Shown: positions 9,119 to 16,682, numbered from the stretch's first letter. The stretch: DNA of 64,000 bases from Antarctobacter sediminis (GCF_019218285.1 NZ_JAHUZG010000003.1:124001-188000); one strand, 5' to 3'. Translations and numbers: made by a program. The notes: generated by a model not told the origin, from the sequence alone.

Positions 9119-9793
9119 TCACTCGTCGCCCGGAACGCCATATGACGGCGCCGCGCGCGGGTCCAATGCGCGCTGAACATAGGCATCCAGTTGCGGCTTG
9201 TAGACCTCCCAGGCGGTGGCGACCGCCTCGATCGGGCATTCTTCGGTCCAGTCACAGCGCAGGTCGGCCACGGGCCAGCTGACCTTGTCCACCAGCATCA
9301 TGCCCGCCGAATGCACCGGCCCGGCCTCACCGCCCGCCGCCAAACCGGCGCGCATCGCCGTGATCAGCCGGTCCCCCAGATGCCCCGTTGCGGCCTCAAA
9401 TCCCGCCACGATGGCCCGCGGTACGCCGTCATTGGCCAGCAGGTTCCCGCCAGAGGCCACGTCGCAGCCCCGCGCCTGCGTCCAGATGCCCAGCGAATTC
9501 GGCCCCGAATGAATGGCCGTGCCACCGGCCGCGTCCACCGCCAGCACCTGCCGGTAGTCGATGAACCTGCCGCGCCGCTGTACCTCGGCCACCGCCTCTG
9601 CCGCCGTCATGCCGTCGGCCATCAGGTCCAAGGCCAGCGGCCCAAGCGTCGGGTCGGTCACATTCTGTGATGCCACCGCCCCGACACCGGCCCGCGCATA
9701 GGCACAGCGCGCCGCCACCGCCGGCGAGGACGAGGAAATCGCCACGCCGAACATGCCTGTCTCCGCGCATCGCGCAACCAGCGAAAATGTCAT
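9119..9793 (-). CDS. DUF1028 family protein (Ntn-hydrolase-like)
   Basis: Protein of 224 aa matching the DUF1028 family, which has an N-terminal-nucleophile-hydrolase-like fold and no settled biochemical role. Family marks are the start MTFSLVARC, the VAISSSSPAV stretch, GVGAVASQN near residue 40, and a middle part with GNLLAN and a final acidic region. The ATG at 9793 is the family start; reading further upstream gives unrelated sequence. DUF1028 genes often sit beside Rid-family and amide- or imine-forming catabolic genes, as here with a RidA-like gene 49 bases upstream. A role in hydrolysing an amide or damaged intermediate of the N-methyl-amine pathway is a guess. Confidence 0.8.
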   Translation of the reverse strand: MTFSLVARCAETGMFGVAISSSSPAVAARCAYARAGVGAVASQNVTDPTLGPLALDLMADGMTAAEAVAEVQRRGRFIDYRQVLAVDAAGGTAIHSGPNSLGIWTQARGCDVASGGNLLANDGVPRAIVAGFEAATGHLGDRLITAMRAGLAAGGEAGPVHSAGMMLVDKVSWPVADLRCDWTEECPIEAVATAWEVYKPQLDAYVQRALDPRAAPSYGVPGDE

Positions 9794-9842
9794 GCCCGAC
9801 CCCCTGCTTCTTCTTGGTAAAAATACTCGAAAAAACCCGGTC

Positions 9843-10259
9843 TCAATCCGGGATGACGGCGGTGGCGTCGATCTCGACCAGCCACTCGGGCCGCGCCAGC
9901 GCCTGCACCACCAGACCGGTGCAGACCGGGTGCACCCCTTTGATGTATTCGCCCATGACACGGTAGATCGCCTCGCGGTGGCGCACATCGGTGATATAGA
10001 CCACCAGCTTGACGATATGGCCCATTTCGCCGCCTGCCTCGCCCAGAACCTGCCGGATGTTCTGCATGACCTTATGGGTCTGTTCGGCCGGATCATGGCT
10101 GTCGACATTGACCGACGTGTCCAGATCCTGCGGACAGGCGCCGCGCATCCAGACGGTGCGACCGCCGCGCGTCACCACCGCGTGGCAGACGTCATTGTCG
10201 AGGTTCTGCTCGGGGTAGGTGTCCGAGGTGTTGAAGGGGCGGATGCGTTCATGCGTCAT
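9843..10259 (-). CDS. RidA/YjgF/UK114 family protein
   Basis: Small trimer-forming Rid protein (138 aa). RidA itself hydrolyses reactive enamines and imines released by PLP and flavin enzymes. The core N-I-R-Q-V-L-G-E-A-G, VKLVVYITDV and VEIDATAV segments are family features. In my hand alignment the active-site arginine of RidA (E. coli R105) falls on a threonine in VCTGLVV, so this belongs to a Rid subfamily that may not act as an imine deaminase. The ATG at 10259 has AGGAG eight bases upstream and overlaps the end of the Rieske gene by 11 bases, so the two are coupled. It plausibly handles an iminium or enamine product of demethylation. Confidence 0.85.
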   Translation of the reverse strand: MTHERIRPFNTSDTYPEQNLDNDVCHAVVTRGGRTVWMRGACPQDLDTSVNVDSHDPAEQTHKVMQNIRQVLGEAGGEMGHIVKLVVYITDVRHREAIYRVMGEYIKGVHPVCTGLVVQALARPEWLVEIDATAVIPD

Positions 10260-11406
10260 GTCGGGCTCCTGTCTGACCGGCTTCGATGCGGGCCATGAGA
10301 TATTGGGCGAAATCGTAATTGGGCCGTTCAAGGTGGCTCAGGTGGCCGGGGACAGCCATGTCGGAACACAGGCCCTTGTAGACCTTTTCGGTACAGCCGC
10401 GATCCTCGACGTTTACCTCGTCCAGCAAGGTTTTCAGCGCGCGGAAATTCTCCTGCGCGTCCGGGTCGTCCTTGTAGTCGTCCGACATGCCGCCGCCAAA
10501 GCGGATATGCACCTGTCCCGGCCCCTTGGGGTGCAACGAAAGATACCAGAAATAGCCGGGTGTCAGCGTGATCATCAGGCTGGGATACAGCGCCAGCAAG
10601 AACGTGGTGCGCCGTTCGTCGCCTTTCAGGCGGTCGTTCGAGGGATGCGCCATGGCGATCCGCAGCGAGTCGTCCTTGAGGATCGTGTGATAGTTGAACG
10701 CGTCGTGCCCCGGCGGGCAGATCATGTCCTCCAGCCGGGACAACCCGCCGATGGTGCCCGCATGACAGACCGGCAGGTGATAGCTTTCCATGAAGTTCTC
10801 GGCCAGCACCTTCCAGTTGGTATCCCAGACGTGCTCTTCGTAAAAGGCCTCGGTGTAATTGGTCATGTCATAGCCTGCGACCATGGCCTCGACCTCGGCC
10901 AGTTTCTCGGCCACGGGGGGCGTGTCAGGATCGAGGCAGACAAAGACCCAGCCCAGCCATTCCTCGCATCGCACGGCGGGCAGGGTGTAGGCATCTTTGC
11001 AGAACCCTTCGTTCAGGGTCATTGCCGGGGCGCCGCGCAGGCTGCCATCCAGATTGTAGGTCCAGGCGTGGTAGGGACAGACAATGGCCCGCGTGTTCCC
11101 ACGCCCCTGCAACAGGGTCGACATCCGGTGCAGGCACACGTTGCTGAGCGCGCGCAGGGCACCGTCACGATCGCGCAGAACCACGATGGGCTGACCGGCC
11201 AGTTCGGCACTGACATAATCGCCCGGGTTGGCCAGCGCATCCGCCCGTCCCACGCAATACCAGTCCTTACGGAAGATGTGGTTCAGTTCCTGCTCGACGA
11301 AGGATTGGGAGGTGTAGACCTCGACCGGCATGGCGCGCGCGCGTTCAAAGGGGACAGAGGTGTTCTGTCTCAGCGCCTCGACGGGGTCGGCATGATCCTT
11401 GGCCAT
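10249..11406 (-). CDS. Rieske oxygenase alpha subunit, quaternary-amine type
   Basis: Non-haem iron Rieske oxygenase (385 aa) related to carnitine, stachydrine and glycine-betaine monooxygenases, which split or demethylate quaternary ammonium compounds. The Rieske 2Fe-2S ligands are Cys91-His93 and Cys110-His113. The mononuclear iron region NWKVLAENFMESYHLPVCH gives His210 and His215. The bridging position carries Glu207 (E-S-Y-H) instead of the Asp of most ring-hydroxylating dioxygenases, as reported for carnitine oxygenase CntA. The ATG at 11406 follows AGGAG; an alternative ATG lies at 11424. A reductase partner is not in the window. It probably starts breakdown of the cluster's N-methylated substrate and is divergent from the flavin monooxygenase. 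Confidence 0.85.
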   Translation of the reverse strand: MAKDHADPVEALRQNTSVPFERARAMPVEVYTSQSFVEQELNHIFRKDWYCVGRADALANPGDYVSAELAGQPIVVLRDRDGALRALSNVCLHRMSTLLQGRGNTRAIVCPYHAWTYNLDGSLRGAPAMTLNEGFCKDAYTLPAVRCEEWLGWVFVCLDPDTPPVAEKLAEVEAMVAGYDMTNYTEAFYEEHVWDTNWKVLAENFMESYHLPVCHAGTIGGLSRLEDMICPPGHDAFNYHTILKDDSLRIAMAHPSNDRLKGDERRTTFLLALYPSLMITLTPGYFWYLSLHPKGPGQVHIRFGGGMSDDYKDDPDAQENFRALKTLLDEVNVEDRGCTEKVYKGLCSDMAVPGHLSHLERPNYDFAQYLMARIEAGQTGARHDA

Positions 11407-11506
11407 GGGACATCTCCTGTTCAACGCGCCATGGGGCGCCCGGACTTTCGGCGCAGGATGGGGCAGGGGGCGCGGTTTGAAAAGGAATGCTGTTGCTCAC
11501 CAATGG

Positions 11507-11531
11507 TTAGCCCCGCCCTAAGCGCGCTTAG
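11507..11531. promoter_or_regulatory. TTAG-N7-CTAA plus overlapping palindrome in divergent promoter
   Basis: The 218-base gap between the Rieske gene and the divergent monooxygenase holds TTAG-CCCCGCC-CTAA (11507-11521). Its right half is shared with a perfect 14-base palindrome CTAAGCGCGCTTAG (11518-11531). This is the third copy of the spacing seen at 2532-2548 and 8097-8113. The site could serve both directions. The rest of the gap shows no other clear element. Confidence 0.55.
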
Positions 11532-11624
11532 CCTGCCCGAAAGCAAGGCTTCACCATTGCCTAGTTTCGGCCTCACGTCCGTCGCGCCTAGGGTGTGCGA
11601 AACGTGAAAACCGGAGGGCGCGGG

Positions 11625-12914
11625 ATGGAAAAGATCGACACGGTGGTCGTGGGCGCCGGGCAGGCGGGCATCGCCATGAGCGAACACCTTGGCAAGCTGG
11701 GCATCCCGCATGTGGTTCTGGAACGCCACCGGATCGCTGAACGCTGGCGGTCCGAGCGCTGGGATTCTCTGGTGGCCAATGGCCCGGCGTGGCACGACCG
11801 TTTTCCGAACCGTGAATTCCATTGTGATCCGGATGCCTTTGCCGGCAAGGAAAGCGTTGCCGACTATTTCGTCGATTATGCCCGCCAGATCGACGCGCCG
11901 GTGCGCACCGGGGTCGAGGTCAGATCGGTGACGCCCTTGCAGGGGCGGGACGGGTTCCGGGTCGAGACCTCGCAGGGGCAGATCGAGGCGAAACATGTGG
12001 TCGCGGCCACCGGCCCGTTCCAGCGTCCGGCCATTCCGCCGATCCTGCCGCAGGACGCAGGCCCGGTGCAGATGCATTCCAACACCTATCGCAACCCTGA
12101 GCAGTTGCCAGATGGCGCGGTTCTGGTGGTGGGCGGCGGGTCCTCTGGTGTGCAGATCGCCGAGGAACTGATGAAAGCGGGCCGCAAGGTCTATCTTTCC
12201 ATCGGACCGCACGACCGCCCGCCGCGCCGCTATCGCGGGCGCGACAATGTCTGGTGGCTGGGGGTGTTGGGCAAGTGGAACGCGGATTCCCCCGGTCCGG
12301 GCACCGAACATGTGACCATCGCCGTCAGCGGGGCCGAAGGCGGCAAGACCATTGATTTCAGGCGGCTGGCGGAACAGGGCATGACCTTGCTGGGCATGAC
12401 TTCGGGCTATCGGGACGGGCGGATCAGCTTTGCCCCCGACCTGAAGGCAAACCTTGACCGGGGGGATGCGAATTATCTCTCGGTTCTGGATGAGGCCGAT
12501 GCCTTTGTCGCCGATCACGGGCTGGACCTGCCTCCGGAACCCGAGGCGCGGAAGATCCCCGCCGATCCGGCCTGTGTGCGTGACCCGATCCTTGAGTTGG
12601 ATCTGGCCGAGGCCGGGATCGGCACCGTTCTGTGGGCGACGGGCTATACCTTCGATTTTGGCTGGATCAAGGCCGATACCTTTGACGATCGCGGCGCACC
12701 TATCCACCAGCGCGGCGTCTCGCGCGAGCCGGGCCTGTATTTCGTGGGGCTGCCCTGGCAAAGCCGCCGGGGATCGTCCTTTATCTGGGGGGTCTGGCAC
12801 GATGCCAAGTTCATCGCCGACCAGATCGACATCCAGCGCGGCTACATGGCCTACGAGGGCTGCGCGCGCCGCATCCTGCCGGAACCCGAGGCCCAGCCGG
12901 TGACGGGCGGCTGA
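11625..12914 (+). CDS. Flavin-containing monooxygenase (NAD(P)/FAD)
   Basis: FAD- and NAD(P)-dependent oxidoreductase (429 aa) of the FMO/CzcO class, which oxygenates soft nucleophiles such as tertiary amines or acts as a Baeyer-Villiger-type enzyme. The FAD Rossmann GAGQAG is at residues 10-15, a second nucleotide site GGGSSGVQIAEEL lies in the middle, and the C-terminal ATGYTFDFGW motif is present. The ATG at 11625 has GGAGGG eight bases upstream. It is transcribed away from the Rieske gene across a shared LysR-type site, so both are probably induced together. N-oxidation of a demethylated amine is a reasonable role, not shown by the sequence. Confidence 0.82.
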   Translation: MEKIDTVVVGAGQAGIAMSEHLGKLGIPHVVLERHRIAERWRSERWDSLVANGPAWHDRFPNREFHCDPDAFAGKESVADYFVDYARQIDAPVRTGVEVRSVTPLQGRDGFRVETSQGQIEAKHVVAATGPFQRPAIPPILPQDAGPVQMHSNTYRNPEQLPDGAVLVVGGGSSGVQIAEELMKAGRKVYLSIGPHDRPPRRYRGRDNVWWLGVLGKWNADSPGPGTEHVTIAVSGAEGGKTIDFRRLAEQGMTLLGMTSGYRDGRISFAPDLKANLDRGDANYLSVLDEADAFVADHGLDLPPEPEARKIPADPACVRDPILELDLAEAGIGTVLWATGYTFDFGWIKADTFDDRGAPIHQRGVSREPGLYFVGLPWQSRRGSSFIWGVWHDAKFIADQIDIQRGYMAYEGCARRILPEPEAQPVTGG

Positions 12915-12918
12915 GGTC

Positions 12919-14487
12919 CTAGCCCCCGCGCACCGCGGACCAGTCCAGCCCAAAGCGCGCGAGGTACTTGCGCAGCCGGTCCGCATCATTGGTCGAGGAT
13001 TTGCGCGCCCGTGACACCGCGAAGAGCCTGCGACCGGCGGCGCTTTGGCTGGACGACGTGCGGCAGGTTCGGATCACCTCGGCCAATTGAACAAGGTCAA
13101 AGGGGTCGATGTCTTCGCCGTCGGGCAAGACCTCTGCCACCAGCCGGGCGTCCTGATCCGAACGTGCCCGGCGCCAATCGTTCTGCAACATCGCAATTTC
13201 ATCCTCGACCATCGACAAGGTGATCCGCCCGCGTGGCGCAAGCACGCAAAGCCGCCGGACCGACCCCGAGAAATCGCGGAAATTGCCCGGCCATGGCGTG
13301 GCCGGATCCGACGCAAATCGCAGGTATCGGTCCCGTGCATCGGTGTTGAAACCGACCCGGTTGCCCAGATGCTTTTCCGAACGATCCAGTTCGAACCGCA
13401 GATTGGGTTCGATGTCTTCACGCCTATCGCGCAGCGCGGGCAGGCGAAAGCTCCACATGTTCAGGCGCGCCAGCAGATCGGGGCGGAACATTCCGTCCGC
13501 CGTCAGGGCGCGCAGGTCGCGGTTGGCGCCAGCGATGATCTGGAACCGGCTTGTGACCTCGTGATCGGACCCCAGAGGGTAGAACCGTCCGCTTTCGATG
13601 GCGTGCAACAGGATGCTTTGTTCATTCAGGCCCAGTTCGTCGATTTCGTCCAGGAACAAGACGCCACCATCCGCCTCGCGCAAGAGACCGCTGCGTTCGC
13701 TGCCCGCCTGTCCGGTAAAGCTGCGCCGTTGGCCGAACAGGGTGGCCAGTGCGTCCTGCCCCCGCAGCGTGGCACAATTGACATGCACCAGTCGCCCTTT
13801 GACCCTGCGCCGATCCAGTTTCAGCGTGTAGATCCGGTCGGCCAGCTGCGTCTTGCCCGTGCCGGTTTCGCCCAGCAGCAGGATCGGTTCGTCAGAGTTG
13901 CTGGCCACCAGTTCGATCCGGTCGATCAGCGCGTTGTAGGCGGGATTGGTGGTTTCGATCCCGCCCTTGAGCTGGTCGCTGTATTCGCGCGACAACTGGT
14001 CGAACCTCTGTTGCAGCGCGTTGTAGCGGCCAAGGTCGAGGTCGATGATGTCCATGCGCGCCTGTGACTCGTCCGGGCCGGGCGGGCCGGTTTGCAGCAG
14101 GCGCGCGGGGATGTGACGGCTTTCGGTCAGCAGGAACCAGCAGATTTGGGCCACATGCGTGCCGGTGGTCAGGTGGACGTGATAGCGTTCGCGATCCTCG
14201 TCAAAACCATAGCCGCGCGCAAAGTCGAACAGCTTGCCGTAGACCTCCTGAAAATCCCACGGGTTCGACAGGTCGAGGTTGCGCAATATGACCTCTGTGT
14301 CGGGATTGGTCTCTTGCACCTCGCGTTGGACGTGATGCGCAAGACGCTGAAACCGCATGTCGTAGAGGATTTCCAGACGGTCCACCGGGAAATCCTGATG
14401 GGTGACAAGGCTGATGGTCGGTTTCCAACGGCGAGTCCGCCCCACGTCGAGCTGCGTACCAAGGAAGCCGAGGACGACGTTCTTCAT
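12919..14487 (-). CDS. rtcR: RtcR: CARF-domain AAA+ activator of RNA repair
   Basis: Transcriptional activator (522 aa) of the rtc RNA-repair regulon. In studied bacteria damaged tRNA or its cyclic-phosphate ends trigger it. An N-terminal CARF-type ligand domain covers about residues 1-180 (VHLTTGTHVAQIC at 104-116). The AAA+ domain follows with Walker A GETGTGKT (206-213) and Walker B LFLDEID (277-283). The sigma-54 contact loop, normally GAFTGA, reads RSFTGQ (255-260), keeping only F-T-G. A DNA-binding region lies at the C terminus. It is divergent from the Ro60 gene. Convergent with the monooxygenase gene (four bases apart), so it is unlinked to the preceding cluster. Identity is secure; sigma-54 dependence is less certain here because of the altered loop. 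Confidence 0.92.
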   Translation of the reverse strand: MKNVVLGFLGTQLDVGRTRRWKPTISLVTHQDFPVDRLEILYDMRFQRLAHHVQREVQETNPDTEVILRNLDLSNPWDFQEVYGKLFDFARGYGFDEDRERYHVHLTTGTHVAQICWFLLTESRHIPARLLQTGPPGPDESQARMDIIDLDLGRYNALQQRFDQLSREYSDQLKGGIETTNPAYNALIDRIELVASNSDEPILLLGETGTGKTQLADRIYTLKLDRRRVKGRLVHVNCATLRGQDALATLFGQRRSFTGQAGSERSGLLREADGGVLFLDEIDELGLNEQSILLHAIESGRFYPLGSDHEVTSRFQIIAGANRDLRALTADGMFRPDLLARLNMWSFRLPALRDRREDIEPNLRFELDRSEKHLGNRVGFNTDARDRYLRFASDPATPWPGNFRDFSGSVRRLCVLAPRGRITLSMVEDEIAMLQNDWRRARSDQDARLVAEVLPDGEDIDPFDLVQLAEVIRTCRTSSSQSAAGRRLFAVSRARKSSTNDADRLRKYLARFGLDWSAVRGG

Positions 14488-14661
14488 GGGCTATCCTGTT
14501 TGATAATTCTTTATACCTTTGGATCGTATCTGCGCGCGATGATTTGGGCAATAAGGGTGTTTTAATAATGAAATCAATGCCCTGATTGGATATCTCTTTT
14601 TTCTCGGGGTTGGTCCATGGCCATGGCAAAACAGGCTCACCAACAACGAAGGAACAGAGCA
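14488..14661. promoter_or_regulatory. rtcR/Ro60 divergent promoter region
   Basis: This AT-rich gap should hold the RtcR-dependent promoter for the Ro60-RNA-rtcB unit. I find no canonical TGGCAC-N5-TTGC. The nearest match is TTGGGCA with GG at 14547-14548 and GT ten bases later (14559-14560), where GC is expected. Long T and A runs (14561-14600) separate it from the Ro60 start. The gap has clearly lower GC than its flanks. Confidence 0.4.
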
Positions 14662-16218
14662 ATGGCAAACAAATCCGTGTTTGCATCGATCCGGGGCCGG
14701 TTGCTGCCCAAGGCAACCACACGGAACGCCGAGGGCGCGCCGGCCTATGGCTACACCGATGCACATGCCCTGGCGCAACTGGCGGCCACCGGGACGATCG
14801 GTGGAATGTTCTACCAGTCGGCGCAGGATGAACTGACCCGCGTGGTCGCGCTTGCCGACAAGGTCGAGCCGGAGTTCCTTGCCCAAACGGCGGTCTACGC
14901 CCGCCAGAAAGGCAATATGAAGGATATGCCGGCGGTGCTTTTGGCGGTGCTGGCGCGGCGCGATCCGGCGCTGTTCCGGGCAGTGTTCGGCCGTGTGATC
15001 ACGCATGGCAAGATGCTGCGGACCTTCGTGCAGATCGTGCGCTCTGGTCAGACCGGGCGCAAGTCCCTTGGGTCGGCACCGAAAGCCATGGTGCAGACCT
15101 GGCTGAACACGGCTTCGGACCGGGCGATCCTGAACGCCAATATCGGCAATGACCCGTCGCTGGCGGATGTCATCAGGATGGTCCACCCGAAACCGGCGGA
15201 TGCGCGTCGCGAGGCGCTGTTTGCCTGGATCATCGGGCGTCCGTGCGATGTGTCGCTGTTGCCGGAGGCGGTTCAGGACTGGATGACCTTCAAGGCGACC
15301 TGCAATGGGCCGTTGCCGGAGGTTCCGTTCCAGATGCTGACGCAATTGCCGCTGACTGTGGACCACTGGGCGCAGATCGCGCGCAAAGGCTCGTGGCAGA
15401 TGGTGCGTCAGAACCTGAACACCTTCCTGCGCAAGGGAGTGTTCGCCGATGCCGGGATGGTCGATCATGTGGCGTATCTGCTGCGTGACGCCGAGGCGAT
15501 CTCGAAGGCCCGCGCCTTTCCGTACCAGTTGATGGTTGCGGCGCAGAACGCGGACCCCGAGATGCCGCGCGAGATCGTCGATGCGTTGCATGACGCGATG
15601 GAACTGGCGGTGCGCAACGTGCCGAAAGTGGCCGGTGAGGTCGTGATCTGCCCGGACGTGTCCGGGTCCATGACATGGCCGGTGACGGGTTACCGCAAGG
15701 GCGCAAGCTCGTCGGTGCGGCATGTGGACGTGGCGGCGCTGGTCGCGGCCTCGTTCATGCGGGTGAACCGCAAGTGCCAAGTTTTGCCGTTCGAGGTGAA
15801 GGTGCGCGAGGCGCGTCTGAACCCGCGCGACACGATCCTGACCAACGCGGAACGGCTTGCCCGGCTTGCCGGGGGCGGAACCAACTGTTCGGCGCCACTG
15901 CGCTGGTTGAACGAAAGGCACAAGGCCCCGGATCTGGTGGTCTTTGTGTCGGACAACCAGTCGTGGGTGGATGCCGGGCAGGCCCGTCAGGCGACGGCGA
16001 TGATGCAGGAATGGGAAACGCTCAAGCGGCGCAATCCCAAGGCCCGGCTGGTCTGCATCGACATCGCGCCCTACGGCACGACACAGGCGCAAACGCGCGA
16101 GGACGTGCTGAACGTCGGCGGGTTCTCGGACGCGGTCTTTGACCGGATCGCGGATTTTTCCAAGGGCCGTACCGGGTCCGAAAACTGGGTGCGCGAGATC
16201 GAAACGATCGAGATCTGA
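14662..16218 (+). CDS. rsr: Ro60/Rsr, TROVE and vWA domain RNA-binding protein
   Basis: Bacterial Ro60 orthologue (518 aa): a ring-shaped HEAT-repeat TROVE domain (about 15-320) that binds Y RNAs and misfolded RNA, and a von Willebrand A domain (about 325-515). The metal-site residues are all present: D-V-S-G-S starting at Asp332, Thr407 in GGGTNCSAPL and Asp431 in VVFVSDNQS. Typical TROVE marks are AVYARQKGNMKDMPAVLLA and F-x-R-V-I-T-H-G-K-M-L-R-T-F. The ATG at 14662 follows AAGGAA by seven bases; an earlier in-frame ATG at 14617 lacks a ribosome site. It is the first gene after the RtcR promoter and lies directly upstream of the structured RNAs described below, its expected ligands. Confidence 0.93.
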   Translation: MANKSVFASIRGRLLPKATTRNAEGAPAYGYTDAHALAQLAATGTIGGMFYQSAQDELTRVVALADKVEPEFLAQTAVYARQKGNMKDMPAVLLAVLARRDPALFRAVFGRVITHGKMLRTFVQIVRSGQTGRKSLGSAPKAMVQTWLNTASDRAILNANIGNDPSLADVIRMVHPKPADARREALFAWIIGRPCDVSLLPEAVQDWMTFKATCNGPLPEVPFQMLTQLPLTVDHWAQIARKGSWQMVRQNLNTFLRKGVFADAGMVDHVAYLLRDAEAISKARAFPYQLMVAAQNADPEMPREIVDALHDAMELAVRNVPKVAGEVVICPDVSGSMTWPVTGYRKGASSSVRHVDVAALVAASFMRVNRKCQVLPFEVKVREARLNPRDTILTNAERLARLAGGGTNCSAPLRWLNERHKAPDLVVFVSDNQSWVDAGQARQATAMMQEWETLKRRNPKARLVCIDIAPYGTTQAQTREDVLNVGGFSDAVFDRIADFSKGRTGSENWVREIETIEI

Positions 16219-16232
16219 CACCCGATACAAAA

Positions 16233-16308
16233 GGGTCAGGCGGAATGCCGACGGGACTACATTTTCAGGACATGTACCTGTCTCGTCATTTTATTGTCCG
16301 CCTGACCC
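16233..16308 (+). ncRNA. Y-RNA-like hairpin 1 (short type)
   Basis: A 76-base hairpin right after the Ro60 gene. The closing stem is a perfect 12 bp (16233-16244 with 16297-16308). The asymmetric internal loop is ATGCC on the 5' side and nine bases ending in TTG on the 3' side. An 8-bp upper stem follows (GACGGGAC 16250-16257 with GTCTCGTC 16280-16287, one G-U). The 22-base end loop starts TACA and can form AGG/CCT. The same lower stem, ATGCC/TTG loop and 8-bp stem recur in three more places downstream. This two-helix form with a conserved internal loop is the architecture of Ro60-binding stems in Y RNAs. Without a tRNA-like domain it resembles the short YrlB class. Confidence 0.7.
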
Positions 16309-16336
16309 ACTTCGAAATTGAACAGGAAAGGATTTT

Positions 16337-16504
16337 TGTCCCGGCGAATGCCGGTGGAACTACAGCGCTGTTAACGCCCAGGTTGCGGGTTCGAATCCCG
16401 TCGCGGTCACCAGATTTATGGCCGCGTAGCTCAACGGTAGAGCAGGTCTTGTTTCACCCCGGTCGCGATTTGCCTGCAAACGTGACCATCTTGTCGCCGG
16501 GACA
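16337..16504 (+). ncRNA. Y-RNA-like RNA 2 with circularly permuted tRNA domain (YrlA-like)
   Basis: An 11-bp closing stem (16337-16347 with 16494-16504), the ATGCC/TTG internal loop and an 8-bp stem (GGTGGAAC 16353-16360 with GTTTCACC 16451-16458) carry a tRNA-like head. In linear order the head has a small hairpin with loop CTGTTAA, which equals the usual tRNA-Asn anticodon loop (16365-16377); a T-arm with loop TTCGAAT (16385-16401); the acceptor 3' strand CGCGGTC (16402-16408); ACCA (16409-16412); a 7-base linker; the acceptor 5' strand GGCCGCG (16420-16426); and a D-arm with loop AACGGTA (16429-16443). The acceptor strands pair over 7 bp. The 3' half thus precedes the 5' half, with the ends at the D-arm/anticodon-arm junction. 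A further hairpin (16461-16487) sits in the 3' side of the stem. Confidence 0.75.
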
Positions 16505-16514
16505 CATGAATTTT

Positions 16515-16591
16515 CAGGGATTAGCTCAGTTTGGCAGAGTGCCGCATCCGGACTGCGGAGGCCGAAGGTTCAAATCCTTCATCCCTGACCA
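16515..16591 (+). tRNA. Cloverleaf tRNA-like gene, tRNA-Pro(CGG)-like with C33
   Basis: A full 77-base cloverleaf with encoded CCA. Acceptor CAGGGAT pairs perfectly with ATCCCTG (16515-16521, 16581-16587). The D-arm has a 4-bp stem and loop AGTTTGGCA containing GG. The anticodon stem CCGCA/TGCGG is perfect. The T-arm has 5 bp and loop TTCAAAT. The discriminator is A. The seven-base anticodon loop is TCCGGAC, so positions 34-36 read CGG (proline), and C1-G72 with A73 are also proline-type. Position 33 is C instead of the nearly invariant U, and 37 is A where proline tRNAs have G. It lies inside the Y-RNA array, so it may be a decoy, a sensor for RtcR/RtcB or a degenerate tRNA; normal decoding is doubtful. 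Confidence 0.7.
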
Positions 16592-16596
16592 GAACG

Positions 16597-16664
16597 CAGG
16601 AGGAATGCCTGCGGGGCTCCTTGTCTTCGAAACCAGATCGGCCTCGTAACATCTTGTCCTCCTG
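16597..16664 (+). ncRNA. Y-RNA-like hairpin 3 (short type)
   Basis: A 68-base hairpin: 8-bp closing stem CAGGAGGA/TCCTCCTG (16597-16604, 16657-16664), the same ATGCC internal loop opposed by eight bases ending TTG, then an 8-bp upper stem TGCGGGGC/GCCTCGTA (16610-16617, 16641-16648) with two G-U pairs. The 23-base end loop contains TTCGAAA. The stems differ in sequence from hairpin 1 but keep pairing, which is compensatory change favouring a real RNA. It starts six bases after the CCA end of the tRNA-like gene. Short class, without a tRNA-like head. Confidence 0.68.
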
Positions 16665-16682
16665 ACCATTGAACCAAGCAAA

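Noticed and set aside
11421-12989. A 522-codon minus-strand frame opposite the flavin monooxygenase
   Set aside because: The plus-strand frame has FAD and NAD motifs and a good ribosome site; the minus frame has no recognisable domain.
14491-16230. A 579-codon minus-strand frame opposite the Ro60 gene
   Set aside because: Arg/His-rich shadow translation without motifs; the TROVE/vWA protein is on the plus strand.
16359-16450. Ordinary tRNA-Asn gene fragment plus a separate tRNA 5' half
   Set aside because: The two halves pair with each other in permuted order inside a closed stem, so treating them as unrelated degenerate tRNA pieces explains less.
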